A stretch of DNA of 64,000 nucleotides from Pantoea sp. Cy-639 (GTDB lineage: Bacteria; Pseudomonadota; Gammaproteobacteria; Pseudomonadales; Pseudomonadaceae), in NCBI RefSeq assembly GCF_011752525.1, contig NZ_VWXI01000006.1, positions 248,001 through 312,000 on the forward strand, read 5' to 3'. The translations under genes were made by a program, and so were the position numbers. How positions within the stretch are numbered: the stretch's first letter is position 1; each line of letters starts with the position of its first letter. Below, in pieces: positions 1-9,066 of the stretch. The notes under the pieces are model-generated. The model was not told the origin of the DNA, searched no databases, and saw nothing but the letters and a program-made list of their open reading frames with translations.

Positions 1-537
1 CCAGGGCTGTTGCGGCCGGTCCCATTCGATCCAGGCCAGTCGCCGGCCATCGGCGCTCAGGGTCGGGGATGAATAGAAGTCCGCACCTTCGGCCAGCACG
101 TGGCGTGAGCCGTTGTCGAAGGCGACCAGGCGGTGCTCGACCTGCTCGGCATGCCGCTCCTCGACTGCCAGCAGCAGGCCATCCTGGCATTGCACATCGC
201 CGTATCGACAGCTGTCATCGTCGGTCAGCGGTCGCGGTGGCGTGCCGTCCAGGGCCTGGGTATGGACCTGCTGGTCCGTTTCGTTGACGAACACCAGGCC
301 ATCGCCACCGAGGCAGAAGCTGCCGCCGCCGTACTCGTACACCCGGCTGCGCACGCTGAACCCGTCCGGTGTCAGGCAACGGGCCTGGTGCTGGTGCCAG
401 TGCCAGATGCGGCAGGCGCCGTCGGCGGGGCGGAATTCGTTCCAGAACAGCCCCTGGGGGCTGACCTTGAGTTCGGCGAAGTCGGTGCCGGCGGCTACCG
501 CCTGGGCGGCGCAGAACTCAGCCGCGGGCGATGACAT
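1..537 (-). CDS. S9-family peptidase (prolyl oligopeptidase/dipeptidyl aminopeptidase type), N-terminal part only
   Basis: The first 179 codons are present; the rest, including the C-terminal alpha/beta-hydrolase domain with the catalytic Ser-Asp-His, lies beyond the left edge. The visible part is the start of the beta-propeller domain, with blade-like stretches such as [25 protein letters not shown] and [19 protein letters not shown]. The ATG at 537 overlaps the end of pqqE by 20 bp, so it is probably translated in the same operon. In P. putida a gene of this kind follows pqqE; a role in trimming the PqqA-derived peptide has been suggested for such peptidases, but that is inference here. Family confident, substrate unknown. 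Confidence 0.85.
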   Translation of the reverse strand, partial: MSSPAAEFCAAQAVAAGTDFAELKVSPQGLFWNEFRPADGACRIWHWHQHQARCLTPDGFSVRSRVYEYGGGSFCLGGDGLVFVNETDQQVHTQALDGTPPRPLTDDDSCRYGDVQCQDGLLLAVEERHAEQVEHRLVAFDNGSRHVLAEGADFYSSPTLSADGRRLAWIEWDRPQQPW

Positions 538-1666
538 GGGAATTGCGCTCGTTACGGAAGGTCAATTGCTCGATCTCCAGGTTGGCGTGCTCGGCGTCCT
601 CGCGCGCCTTGAGGATGATGCCGTGGTCCGGCGACTTGCCGCACACTGGGTCGGCCTTGCTGGCATCGCCGGTGAGCATGAAGGCCTGGCAGCGACAGCC
701 ACCGAAGTCCTTTTCCTTTTCGTCGCACGAACGGCACGGCTCGGGCATCCAGTCATAGCCGCGGAAGCGGTTGAAGCCGAACGAGTCGTACCAGATGTGG
801 CGCAGGTCATGGTCGCGCACATTGGGGAACTGCACCGGCAACTGGCGTGCGCCGTGACAGGGCAGGGCGGTACCGTCGGGGGTGATGGTCAGGAACAGGC
901 TGCCCCAGCCGTTCATGCAGGCCTTGGGACGTTCCTCGTAGTAGTCCGGGGTGACGAAGATCAGTTTGCACGGGCTGCCTTCGGCCTTGAGCTTGTCGCG
1001 GTACGCGTTGGTGATGCGTTCGGCCCGTTCGAGCTGCGCGCGGGTCGGCAGCAGGCCCAGGCGATTGAGATGCGCCCAGCCGTAGAACTGGCAGGTGGCG
1101 AGCTCGACGAAGTCGGCCTCGAGCGCGATGCACAGCTCGATGATGCGGTCGATCCGGTCGATGTTGTGCCGGTGGGTGACGAAGTTGAGCACCATCGGAT
1201 AGCCGTGGGCCTTCACTGCCCGGGCCATTTCCAGCTTCTGCGCGAAGGCTTTCTTCGAACCGGCCAGCAGGTTGTTCACCTGCTCGTCGCTGGCCTGGAA
1301 ACTGATCTGGATATGGTCGAGACCGGCCTGCTTGAACGCTGCGATCTTCTGTTCGGTGAGGCCGATACCGGAGGTGATCAGGTTGGTGTAGTAGCCCAGG
1401 CGGCGGGCCTCGCCGATCAGTTCGGCGAGGTCCTGGCGCACCAGCGGTTCGCCGCCGGAGAAACCAATCTGCGCGGCGCCCATTTCGCGGGCTTCGGCCA
1501 TCACCTTGAACCACTGCTCGGTGCTCAGCTCCTTGCCCTGTTCGGCGAAATCCAGCGGATTCGAACAGTACGGGCACTGCAGCGGGCAGCGGTAGGTCAG
1601 TTCGGCCAGCAGCCACAGTGGCAGGCCGACCGGCACCTCAGGCGAGGCTGATCCAGTGTTCGGCAC
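518..1666 (-). CDS. pqqE: PQQ biosynthesis radical SAM/SPASM protein PqqE
   Basis: PqqE forms the Glu-Tyr carbon-carbon crosslink in the PqqA peptide, working with the chaperone PqqD. The radical SAM motif CPLQCPYC supplies Cys27, Cys31 and Cys34 for the 4Fe-4S cluster; the C-terminal SPASM region carries further cysteines ([18 protein letters not shown] and DPVCGK) for auxiliary clusters. The frame stays open further upstream, but that part only shadows pqqD. I chose the GTG at 1666, which has GGAGG about 6 nt ahead and gives 382 residues, close to the family length. It overlaps the end of pqqD by 29 bp. A slightly later GTG (inside GAGGTGCCGGTC) is the alternative. Confidence 0.93.
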   Translation of the reverse strand: MPNTGSASPEVPVGLPLWLLAELTYRCPLQCPYCSNPLDFAEQGKELSTEQWFKVMAEAREMGAAQIGFSGGEPLVRQDLAELIGEARRLGYYTNLITSGIGLTEQKIAAFKQAGLDHIQISFQASDEQVNNLLAGSKKAFAQKLEMARAVKAHGYPMVLNFVTHRHNIDRIDRIIELCIALEADFVELATCQFYGWAHLNRLGLLPTRAQLERAERITNAYRDKLKAEGSPCKLIFVTPDYYEERPKACMNGWGSLFLTITPDGTALPCHGARQLPVQFPNVRDHDLRHIWYDSFGFNRFRGYDWMPEPCRSCDEKEKDFGGCRCQAFMLTGDASKADPVCGKSPDHGIILKAREDAEHANLEIEQLTFRNERNSHVIARG

Positions 1667-1913
1667 GGGCCACCTCCATGAATTGCTCGATGTCGTCGGC
1701 GACCTCGGGCACACCGGGGAATTGCTGTTCCAGCTCGGCGATGATCGCCGCGACACTGCGCTGGCCGTCGATCAGGCCGCCGATCAGGCCAGCGCTGTCG
1801 TTGAGCTTGATCATGCCCTCGGGATACAGCAGGACATGGCCCTGCTGTGCCGGTTCGTACTGGAAACGATAGCCGGGGCGCCAGGCGGGCACCTGTTCAC
1901 GGTTGAGACTCAT
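1638..1913 (-). CDS. pqqD: PQQ biosynthesis peptide chaperone PqqD
   Basis: A 91-residue protein of the RiPP recognition element family. PqqD binds the PqqA precursor peptide and presents it to PqqE. The sequence has the typical opening ([26 protein letters not shown]) split by family-conserved hydrophobic positions, and the helical C-terminal half ([13 protein letters not shown]). The ATG overlaps the pqqC stop by 4 bp and its 3' end overlaps the pqqE start, so the three genes are probably translationally coupled. Confidence 0.95.
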   Translation of the reverse strand: MSLNREQVPAWRPGYRFQYEPAQQGHVLLYPEGMIKLNDSAGLIGGLIDGQRSVAAIIAELEQQFPGVPEVADDIEQFMEVARAEHWISLA

Positions 1914-2665
1914 AGCGCGATTCCCTTGTGCCAGACCCGTTCCGTTGTGACGCTGTGGTACGGCGGGCGGTTCAGTTCATAAGCCATGCTCATGGCATCG
2001 AGCATGCTCCACAGGATATCCAGCTTGAACTGCAGGATCTCCAGCATGCGCTCCTGCCCTTCGCGGGTCGTGTAGTGCTGCAAGGTGATCGCCAGTCCGT
2101 GCTCGACATCACGCCGGGCCTGGCCCAGGCGGGTACGGAAGTATTCGTAGCCGGCCGGGTCGATCCACGGGTAGTGCTGCGGCCAGCTGTCCAGGCGCGA
2201 CTGGTGGATCTGCGGGGCGAACAGCTCGGTCAGCGAGCTGCTGGCAGCCTCCTGCCAGCTGGCACGGCGGGCGAAGTTGACGTAGGCGTCGACGGCGAAA
2301 CGCACGCCCGGCAGCACCAGTTCCTGGCTGCGCAGTTGGTCGGGGTCCAGGCCCACGGCCTGACCCAGGCGCAGCCAGGCTTCGATGCCACCGTCCTCGC
2401 CTGGGGCGCCATCATGGTCGAGCAGACGCTGGATCCACTCGCGGCGTACTTCGCGGTCCGGGCAGTTGGCCAGGATCGCCGCATCCTTCATCGGGATGTT
2501 GACCTGGTAGTAGAAGCGGTTGGCCACCCAGCCCTGGATCTGCTCGCGGGTGGCGCGGCCTTGGTACATCGCCACATGGTAGGGGTGGTGGATGTGGTAG
2601 TAGGCGCCCTTGGCGCGCAAGGCCTGCTCGAACTCGGCAGGGGACATCGGCGTGGCGTCGCTCAT
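1910..2665 (-). CDS. pqqC: Pyrroloquinoline-quinone synthase PqqC
   Basis: PqqC performs the final ring closure and eight-electron oxidation of the PQQ precursor without a metal cofactor. The 251 residues match the family size. Characteristic stretches are [10 protein letters not shown] near residue 21, [16 protein letters not shown] near 68 and [12 protein letters not shown] near 205, which carry conserved active-site His, Tyr and Arg residues. It lies 29 bp after pqqB and overlaps pqqD by 4 bp. Confidence 0.96.
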   Translation of the reverse strand: MSDATPMSPAEFEQALRAKGAYYHIHHPYHVAMYQGRATREQIQGWVANRFYYQVNIPMKDAAILANCPDREVRREWIQRLLDHDGAPGEDGGIEAWLRLGQAVGLDPDQLRSQELVLPGVRFAVDAYVNFARRASWQEAASSSLTELFAPQIHQSRLDSWPQHYPWIDPAGYEYFRTRLGQARRDVEHGLAITLQHYTTREGQERMLEILQFKLDILWSMLDAMSMAYELNRPPYHSVTTERVWHKGIAL

Positions 2666-2694
2666 TCAGTGGACTCCTGCAGTGGATCGCCTGC

Positions 2695-3606
2695 TCACAA
2701 CTCGATGCTCATGCCGTCGTAGGCCACTTCCACGCCCCGGCGCTGCACTTCGGCACGCTCCGGCGAGTCTTCATCGAGGATCGGGTTGGTGTTGTTGATG
2801 TGGATGAGCACCTTGCGCTGGCGCGGGAAGCCATCCAGCACCTCGAGCATGCCGCCCGGGCCGTTCTGCGCCAGGTGGCCCATCTCGCGGCCGGTGCGGG
2901 TGCCGACACCGCGCCGTTGCATTTCATCATCCTCCCACAGCGTGCCGTCGACCAGCAGGCAGTCGGCGCCGTGCATCATTTCCAGCAGCTTGGCGTCGAC
3001 CTGGCCCAGGCCCGGGGCGTAGAACAGCTTGCCGCCACTGCGAGTGTCCTCGACCAGCAGCCCCAGGTTATCGCCCGGGTGTGGGTCGAAGCGGTGCGGC
3101 GAGTAGGGCGGCGCGGCGCTGCGTAGCGGGAAGGGGGTGAAGCGCAGGTTGGGGCAGGCGTCGATGACGAAGCTGCCTTCGAGCTCGATGCGCTTCCATT
3201 GCAGGCCGCCGTTCCAGTGGCTGAGCATGTTGAACAACGGGAAACCGGTGGTCAGGTCCTGGTGGACCATGTCGGTGCACCACACCTGGTGCGGGCAGCC
3301 TTCGCGCAGGCTGAGCAGGCCGGTGGTGTGGTCGATCTGGCTGTCGAGCAGGACGATGGCGTCGATGCCGCTGTCGCGCAGGGCACGGGCCGGCTGCATC
3401 GGTGCGAACGCCTGGAGCTGGGCACGGATGTCCGGCGAGGCATTGCACAGGATCCAGTGCTCGCCATCGTCCGACAGGGCGATGGACGACTGGGTGCGTG
3501 CCGTGGCGCGCAGGTTGCCGTCGCGAAAACCCTTGCAGTTGACGCAGTTGCAGTTCCACTGGGGAAATCCGCCACCGGCGGCGGAACCGAGAATCTGGAT
3601 GTGCAT
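2695..3606 (-). CDS. pqqB: PQQ biosynthesis protein PqqB (metallo-beta-lactamase fold)
   Basis: A 303-residue member of the metallo-hydrolase fold. PqqB is thought to hydroxylate the tyrosine-derived part of the crosslinked peptide after proteolysis. A cysteine cluster C19-N-C21-V-N-C24 near the N-terminus fits the structural zinc site seen in PqqB. The usual HxHxDH motif of beta-lactamases is replaced by [11 protein letters not shown], as in other PqqB proteins. It is separated from pqqA by a hairpin followed by a T-run, which probably lowers downstream expression relative to pqqA. Confidence 0.95.
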   Translation of the reverse strand: MHIQILGSAAGGGFPQWNCNCVNCKGFRDGNLRATARTQSSIALSDDGEHWILCNASPDIRAQLQAFAPMQPARALRDSGIDAIVLLDSQIDHTTGLLSLREGCPHQVWCTDMVHQDLTTGFPLFNMLSHWNGGLQWKRIELEGSFVIDACPNLRFTPFPLRSAAPPYSPHRFDPHPGDNLGLLVEDTRSGGKLFYAPGLGQVDAKLLEMMHGADCLLVDGTLWEDDEMQRRGVGTRTGREMGHLAQNGPGGMLEVLDGFPRQRKVLIHINNTNPILDEDSPERAEVQRRGVEVAYDGMSIEL

Positions 3607-3635
3607 GATTGCTCTCTAGCCGAATACCTTGTCCG

Positions 3636-3667
3636 AAAAACGACAACGCCCCGGCGAACCGAGGCGT
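3636..3667 (-). terminator. Intercistronic hairpin between pqqA and pqqB
   Basis: On the minus strand ACGCCTCGG-TTCG-CCGGGGCGT forms a 9-bp stem (one G-U pair) closed by a stable UUCG loop, then TGTCGTTTTT. It begins 17 nt after the pqqA stop and 30 nt before pqqB. It fits a leaky terminator that leaves pqqA more abundant than pqqBCDE, or a 3' stabiliser of the short pqqA message. Confidence 0.75.
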
Positions 3668-3683
3668 CGAAGCACGTTGCTGC

Positions 3684-3755
3684 TTAGCGGTTGGCGAAGT
3701 ACATGGTGACTTCGAAGCCGATACGCAGGTCGGTGTAAGCAGGCTTGGTCCACAT
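3684..3755 (-). CDS. pqqA: PQQ precursor peptide PqqA
   Basis: A 23-residue ribosomal peptide, too short for ordinary ORF calling. It contains the conserved E-V-T-M-Y core: Glu15 and Tyr19 are the residues joined by PqqE and ultimately become PQQ. It starts [11 protein letters not shown] and ends YFANR, as in Pseudomonas PqqA. A strong Shine-Dalgarno (GGAAGGAGA) lies about 6 nt before the ATG. It is placed between pqqF and pqqB, the usual order in P. putida. Confidence 0.96.
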
Positions 3756-3798
3756 GGGATGTCTCCTTCCGGTTGGGTTTGGGTGCCGAGATTGCGCT

Positions 3799-3826
3799 AT
3801 CTTACAAGAAAAATGCGTGCTGAAAG
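3799..3826 (-). promoter_or_regulatory. Possible pqqA promoter
   Basis: A good -10 (TAAGAT, 3804-3799) lies 43 bp before the pqqA start, with a weak -35 candidate (CTTTCA) 16 bp further up. The gap between pqqF and pqqA is the AT-richest stretch of the cluster, consistent with a separate strong pqqA promoter. The -35 is uncertain. Confidence 0.4.
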
Positions 3827-3866
3827 GTTAAATCTTCGAAAAGCGCCATTGCATTTCTGGTAACAA

Positions 3867-6191
3867 TCAGACCCGTTCCTGCCACTGGGAACCCGGTGGC
3901 GCAGCGTTGGCCAGACACAGCCAGCCATGCTCGGCGTTGATCAGTGACTGTAGCAGGGCATCCAGATCTGCTTGCCTGGTTGAGAGAATAGACCGACTCA
4001 TATCGGATAGGTCTGAATTTTGTGTCGCCATGCGTGCTTGCCAGGCCCATTCGGCGACCTCGGCGTTGGCCATGGCGGGCTCCGCGAACTGGCTGGCCAG
4101 GCGCAGGCGGGCCTGCTCGTCGAGTTTCACGCCGTCCTGCAGCAGCCTCAGCAGATGCCCAAGGATCTGGGCATGGCTGGCATGGGGTGACTGTACGCCG
4201 AACAATAGGCCACCCACGCCCTCCAACTGACGGAAGGCGCTGAACACCGCGTAACCCAGCTGAAGTTCGACCCGTAGCCGCTGATACACCAGCCCCTGCA
4301 GCAGCTGTGCGAGCAGACGGGCGCAGGGCTGCAATCGCGCAGGCAGCGGGCAGAACAGCAAGATGGCGGGTTCGCTGCCCTGGCAGGCCACCTGGCGCCA
4401 CTGCCGGCCCTGGATCGACAGCGTCGCCCGGGGTGAGCCAGCCTGCCCCTCGATCGATTGCAGCGCGGTGGCGAGAGCGCCCTGTCGTTCCGGGGCGAAG
4501 CCCGTCGCCAGTCCGTGCCAGCGTGCCTGTCGCCAGAGCGCGTCGAGCAGCGGCTGGTCGAGGATGCAGGCGGGCTGCGGCTGTTCGTCGGCAGGGTGCA
4601 GGGCATCCGGCAGCGCCTTGAGCAGGGCGCGGATCGGGATCAATGCCGGCTGGGCGGGCGCGGCTGCATTCCAATGTTCGGCCGCAGGCGCGCGCAGGAT
4701 CGCGAGGGCCTCTGCAACGGCATTGACCACTGCCAGCGGCTGGCCGGCAGCACGCAATTGCCAGTCGCTGCCGCTGGCACTGAAGTCCAGCTCCAGGGCT
4801 ATTTGTTCGGCGCGTTCCTGCAGGGGGCGCAGCGCGCGGTCGATGATGGCCTGGAAGCGTTGGCGCAACGACGAGGGGACATGCCAGCGCAGGTACAGGG
4901 CTGCGTACTGGCGGGTGGGTGGCAGGTTGCTGTCGAGCACCAGGCCGGCAGGCAACGGCATGTCGATGATGGGCAATGGGCCGCTCAGCAGGGCGTCGGC
5001 AGCAGGCAGTCGCCACTGGCCGTGGCGCTGGCCTGGCAGTTGTTCGAGCAGCCTGGTGAAAGCTTCCAGGCCTTGTTCGTCGAGCCCCTGCAATGGCCGG
5101 TCGCTGCTATCGCGACGGGCCAGTTCGAGGGCACTGGCAGCCTGCTCGTGGCACTGTTGCCGTTGGGTGTAGGCAAGGTTCAGTTGCTGCGGGGGCTGTC
5201 GTCGAATGAAATCCAGCCAGCCTTGTAGCAAGCGTTTGGTTGTTGTCGCCGAAGCGTTGGTCGACAACTGCAACTGGATATGCCAGAGCATCTGCCCGGC
5301 ATGGGCGTGCAACACTTGCGGCTTGCACGCCCGCATCCAGCCGCGCTGGCGCAATTCGGCCAGCCAGCCACCGGGGCGGCTGTCGCCGAGCAGGGCCAGC
5401 AGCAGGTCCAGCGCCTGCTCGGCTTGCGCCGGCAGGCCTTCATGGGCGAATAGCCAATCGAGGTGCAAACCGTCGGGCTGTGGTAGGCGCAGCGGCCCGT
5501 CGAGCAGCGCTGGAGGCGCCTGCCGTTCGATCCGCTGGCCGCTGGCGAACCAGCCGCCGAACTGTCGGCCCAGTTGCTCCAGTGTCTTCAGCGGTTGCGG
5601 TCCGGCAAGGCTCAGGGTGATCTGCCCGCCTTGATAGAAGCGCTGGTGGAAGTGCTGGAGCGCGTGCTGGAAACGACCATCCTCCAACGCCAGGCTGAAC
5701 CGGTTGCCTGCATGGAAGCCGCTGAGCGGGTGACGAGGCGAGACGGCCTGCAGCAAGGCGAACTGGTGTTGCGCCTCCTGGCTGCGTGACCAGGCGATGA
5801 ACTCGGCGTGGATCACTTCGCGTTCCTGGCGTTGGCGCGTCAGGCCGAGGTCGGGCTCGGCGAGCATCTGGCACAGGCGTTCGAGGCCGCCGGCAAGGGC
5901 ATCGGCGGGCACTTCGAAGAAGAAATCGGTGGTGCGTTCGCGGGTGCTGGCGTTGACCTGCCCGCCTTGGCCTTGCACATAGCGCATCAGCCCGTCTGCC
6001 AACGGGAAGCGCTCGGTGCCGAGGAAGAACAGGTGTTCGAGGAAATGCGCCAGCCCCGGCCATCGACCGGGTGCGTCGTGGCTGCCGGCGTGTACCCGCA
6101 AGGCAGCCGCGGCGCGCTTCAGGCGCGGGGCATGGCGCAGGGTCAGGTGCAGGCCGTTGGGCAGGTTGAGATGGCGGATGGTGTCGGGCAT
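3867..6191 (-). CDS. pqqF: PqqF, M16-family zinc protease of PQQ biosynthesis
   Basis: An insulinase/pitrilysin-like protease that, with PqqG-type partners, cleaves the crosslinked PqqA peptide. The inverted zinc motif HFLEH is at residues 49-53, in a typical context (GLAHFLEHLFFLGTERFP), with the distal glutamate region around residue 125. The 774 residues contain the two M16 half-domains. It lies upstream of pqqA in the same orientation, separated by 111 bp that appear to hold the pqqA promoter. Confidence 0.93.
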   Translation of the reverse strand: MPDTIRHLNLPNGLHLTLRHAPRLKRAAAALRVHAGSHDAPGRWPGLAHFLEHLFFLGTERFPLADGLMRYVQGQGGQVNASTRERTTDFFFEVPADALAGGLERLCQMLAEPDLGLTRQRQEREVIHAEFIAWSRSQEAQHQFALLQAVSPRHPLSGFHAGNRFSLALEDGRFQHALQHFHQRFYQGGQITLSLAGPQPLKTLEQLGRQFGGWFASGQRIERQAPPALLDGPLRLPQPDGLHLDWLFAHEGLPAQAEQALDLLLALLGDSRPGGWLAELRQRGWMRACKPQVLHAHAGQMLWHIQLQLSTNASATTTKRLLQGWLDFIRRQPPQQLNLAYTQRQQCHEQAASALELARRDSSDRPLQGLDEQGLEAFTRLLEQLPGQRHGQWRLPAADALLSGPLPIIDMPLPAGLVLDSNLPPTRQYAALYLRWHVPSSLRQRFQAIIDRALRPLQERAEQIALELDFSASGSDWQLRAAGQPLAVVNAVAEALAILRAPAAEHWNAAAPAQPALIPIRALLKALPDALHPADEQPQPACILDQPLLDALWRQARWHGLATGFAPERQGALATALQSIEGQAGSPRATLSIQGRQWRQVACQGSEPAILLFCPLPARLQPCARLLAQLLQGLVYQRLRVELQLGYAVFSAFRQLEGVGGLLFGVQSPHASHAQILGHLLRLLQDGVKLDEQARLRLASQFAEPAMANAEVAEWAWQARMATQNSDLSDMSRSILSTRQADLDALLQSLINAEHGWLCLANAAPPGSQWQERV

Positions 6192-6309
6192 GCCGCCATG
6201 CTAGCGCGCAGGCGAGGTGTTGTCTGTTCTGGCGAGTCGCCGGCTCTTAACCGGCAATCGTGCAATTGCGGGAGCCGGCATGGTCGTCGAGGGGCGCGGG
6301 CGATTCCCG
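6192..6309. other. Short gap between davA and pqqF
   Basis: No gene is visible. GCCGGCTC at 6238-6245 can pair with GAGCCGGC at 6271-6278 (8 bp, long loop), but no U-run follows on the transcribed strand, so a davA terminator is only suggested. Confidence 0.4.
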
Positions 6310-7092
6310 TCAGTGCAGGTCCTTGCGCAGATCTTCCAGGTAAGGGAACGCCTCGCGCCCTTGCAGCACCCGCTGCCGCTCAAGGTCGGCCAGCAACTGG
6401 CATTCCTCGTGCCCAGCCATCGCCAGCAGGCTGCCGTCCGGCCCTACGATGCTGCTCTGCCCGCAGTACTGGATCTCGCCTTCGGCCCCACAGTAGTTGG
6501 CATACACCAGGTAGCACTGGTTCTCCTGCGCCCGTGAGCGCACGGTCACCTGGCAGACGAAATCGTAAGGCGCCATGTTCGCCGTCGGCACCAGGATCAG
6601 CTCGGCACCGCCGAGTGCCAGGCGCCGGGCGTTTTCCGGGAACTCGATGTCGTAGCAGATCAGCAGGCCGACTTTCCATCCATCCAGCTCGACCACCGGG
6701 AAGTGATCGGCGCCCGGGCTGAACATCGAGCGGTCCAGGTTGCCGAACAGGTGGGTCTTGCGGTAGTTGCACAGGCTGCGGCCGCGTGCGTCGATCAGTT
6801 GCACGCTGTTGTAGATCGCACCGTCGTTGCCGCGCTCCGGGTAGCCGTAGGCGATGGCCAGGCGATGTGCCTGGGCGATCTGCGCCACCCCCTTCGCCGA
6901 GGCGCCATCGGCGGCCTCGGCCAGGCGTTCGGCATGTTCGAGGCCGATGTTGTAGCCACTGAGGAACATCTCCGGGCACACCAGCAGCTGCGCGCCACGC
7001 TCGGCGGCCAGGTGCGCCTGCTGTTGCAGGCGCTCAAGGTTGCCGGGTACGTCCAGGGGGGCGGGCGTACCCTGGAACAGGGCGATGCGCAT
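6310..7092 (-). CDS. davA: Carbon-nitrogen hydrolase, probable 5-aminopentanamidase DavA
   Basis: A 260-residue nitrilase-superfamily amidase. The Glu-Lys-Cys triad is visible as Glu41 (CPEMF), Lys112 (YRKTHLF) and Cys146 (LLICYDIEFPE). In P. putida lysine catabolism DavA hydrolyses 5-aminopentanamide, made by DavB, to 5-aminovalerate and ammonia. It starts 16 bp after davB, so the two are almost certainly one operon; that pairing is the main reason for the specific name. The ATG at 7092 was preferred over an upstream in-frame ATG because of its Shine-Dalgarno (AAGGAG). Confidence 0.93.
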   Translation of the reverse strand: MRIALFQGTPAPLDVPGNLERLQQQAHLAAERGAQLLVCPEMFLSGYNIGLEHAERLAEAADGASAKGVAQIAQAHRLAIAYGYPERGNDGAIYNSVQLIDARGRSLCNYRKTHLFGNLDRSMFSPGADHFPVVELDGWKVGLLICYDIEFPENARRLALGGAELILVPTANMAPYDFVCQVTVRSRAQENQCYLVYANYCGAEGEIQYCGQSSIVGPDGSLLAMAGHEECQLLADLERQRVLQGREAFPYLEDLRKDLH

Positions 7093-7108
7093 GGGGCTAC
7101 TCCTTCGC

Positions 7109-8791
7109 TCAGTCGGCCAGGGCGATCGGTCCGATCTCGTCGAACACATCACCTGGGCCTGGGTTGTCCGGGTGGGTCTGGCCACCGAAGTGGTTCATGA
7201 TACCCCACACCGCGTTCAGCGAAGTCTGCACCGCCCCCTCCACCCAGGCCGGGGTCCACGACACATCGTCGCCGGCGATGAAGATGCCGCGTTGCTCGGC
7301 CGGCATGTCGGCCTGCATGAAGTGCGCGTACATGCGCTGGTTATAGCGGTAGTGGCCCGGCAGCGCACCCTTGAAGGCACCGAGGAAGTGCGGGTCGGCC
7401 TCCCACGAGATGGTGATCGGGTCGCCGATGATGTGCCCGGCGATATCGGTCTTCGGGTAGATCTTCTTCAGCGCATCGAGGGCCAGTTGCACCCGCTTCT
7501 CGGTGGGATGCGGCAGCATTTTCAGGGCATCGCTCATCCAGGCGTAGGACAGGCAGATCACCCCCGGTTTGTCGTCGCCGTTATCGAACAGGTAGGTGCC
7601 ACGGGTCAGGCGGTCGGTCAGGGTCATGCTCATCAGGTCACGGCCGGTCTGCGGGTCCTTGTCCTTCCAGAACGGCCGGTCGACCATGACGAAGGTCTTC
7701 GACGACTGCATGTAGCGGGTGCGGTCCAGGGCCATCCACATCTTTTGCGAGAACAGCGATTCCTCGCAGTCGATCTGGGTGGTCAGCAGCCAGCTCTGGC
7801 AGGTGGTGAGCACGGCTGCATAGTGGCGCACGTCGCCGTAGTTGTCGGTGACTGCCAGGCGTCCATCGGCGGCCCGGGCGATGCGCTTGACGCCGGCGCG
7901 CGGGGCGCCGCCGTGCAGGGTCTTCAGGCTGGTGCCGGTGGGCCAGTGGGCGCAGCGCTCCGGTGCATGGCGCCAGATGCCCTGGGGCACCTGCTCGACG
8001 CCGCCGACTACCAGGTGCTGATGATCGTCGCAGTTGGTCATCACCACGCGGAAGATTTCCAGCATCGAGTTAGGGAAGTCCGAGTCCCAGCCGCCGGTGC
8101 CGAAGCCGACCTGGCCGAACACTTCGCGGTGCTGGAAGCTCAGCTTGGCGAACGAACGCGAAGTGGCGACGAAGTCGTAGAAGGTGCGGTCGTCCCACAG
8201 CGGCACCAGCTTGTTCCACAGGTCTTTCAGACGTGCGACGTCACGGTCGCGGATGGCTTGCTGGATGTCGCGGAACTGGGCGCCGCTTTCCAGGGCGTCG
8301 GCCCAGGCCTCGGCCACTTCGTGGAACAGCGACGGCAGGTCGGCGGCCTTCTCGGCGTAGTAGGTCTGGCCTTCGAGGTCGATCACCGTGCTGCCCGAGG
8401 CGGGCGTGAGCGGGTTGGGGAAGGGCTTGGTCTCCAGGCCCAGCTTGTCGACGTAGTGGTAGAACGCCGTGGACGAAACCGGGAAGCGCATGCCGCCGAG
8501 TTCGGCGACGATGCCGTCGGTGCCGTTGAAGGCCTGCGAGCGCAGGCGCCCACCGAGCTTCGAGGCCTCGTAGACCACTGGCTTGAGCCCCAGCTTCATC
8601 AACTCGTAGGCCGCCACCAGCCCGGCGATGCCGCCACCGACGATCGCCACCTCTTCACCGTGCCGTGCGGCGGGGATACTGCCCAGGCCTGCCGGATGTT
8701 CCAACCAGTCGTCGAAGGCGAAGGGGAAGTCCGGGCCGAAGATGGTGATGGGTTTCTTGCCGTCGGCGGGGTGGCGATTGTTCTTGTTCAT
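7109..8791 (-). CDS. davB: L-lysine 2-monooxygenase DavB
   Basis: An FAD-dependent amine-oxidase-fold enzyme of 560 residues. It converts L-lysine and O2 to 5-aminopentanamide, CO2 and water, the first step of the aminovalerate pathway. The dinucleotide-binding motif GGGIAG is at residues 52-57, followed by VVYEASKLGGRLRS. The C-terminal FAD-contact region is ERGIFIAGDDVSWTPAWVEG. The start chosen (MNKNNRHP) drops a 10-codon upstream extension. A palindrome about 115 bp upstream may bind the Lrp-type regulator encoded next door. Confidence 0.94.
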   Translation of the reverse strand: MNKNNRHPADGKKPITIFGPDFPFAFDDWLEHPAGLGSIPAARHGEEVAIVGGGIAGLVAAYELMKLGLKPVVYEASKLGGRLRSQAFNGTDGIVAELGGMRFPVSSTAFYHYVDKLGLETKPFPNPLTPASGSTVIDLEGQTYYAEKAADLPSLFHEVAEAWADALESGAQFRDIQQAIRDRDVARLKDLWNKLVPLWDDRTFYDFVATSRSFAKLSFQHREVFGQVGFGTGGWDSDFPNSMLEIFRVVMTNCDDHQHLVVGGVEQVPQGIWRHAPERCAHWPTGTSLKTLHGGAPRAGVKRIARAADGRLAVTDNYGDVRHYAAVLTTCQSWLLTTQIDCEESLFSQKMWMALDRTRYMQSSKTFVMVDRPFWKDKDPQTGRDLMSMTLTDRLTRGTYLFDNGDDKPGVICLSYAWMSDALKMLPHPTEKRVQLALDALKKIYPKTDIAGHIIGDPITISWEADPHFLGAFKGALPGHYRYNQRMYAHFMQADMPAEQRGIFIAGDDVSWTPAWVEGAVQTSLNAVWGIMNHFGGQTHPDNPGPGDVFDEIGPIALAD

Positions 8792-9066
8792 GGGGGGACC
8801 TTGCCAAGTGAGGCTGCGCAAAGGGCGGAGCCTGAGTATAGAAATGACTGGTGGCCATTTTATGAAGCGGGCAGGTCGTAATTAAGATGCAGAGTGGCGT
8901 CGTTATGTAGTTTTATTCGTCTAAATGACTACGTTTCGCTGAATAGTGGCGATTCAACAGACCGCACGTGACATGCTGAGCTCGTCAGGCAGCCAGGTGC
9001 GGTGAGGCGGTTTTGTCGGGACAGATTGCTCGAGGCGCTGCAGGCCTGATGACCAGACGCGAGCAG
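8792..9066. other. Intergenic region between davB and the lrp-type gene
   Basis: 275 bp without a gene. Its davB-proximal half is unusually AT-rich for this genome and holds the palindrome listed at 8907-8932; the half next to the regulator stop is GC-rich, with no clear terminator. The davBA promoter must lie here, but I could not pick unambiguous -35/-10 boxes. Confidence 0.6.
8907..8932. promoter_or_regulatory. Candidate Lrp/AsnC-type operator upstream of davB
   Basis: A 26-bp imperfect palindrome, GTAGT-TTTAT-N6-TAAAT-GACTAC on the plus strand, with outer arms GTAGT/ACTAC and an AT-rich centre, as expected for Lrp-family sites. It lies 115-141 bp before the davB start, and the gene for an Lrp-type protein is the next one upstream. 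Binding is inferred. Confidence 0.45.
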
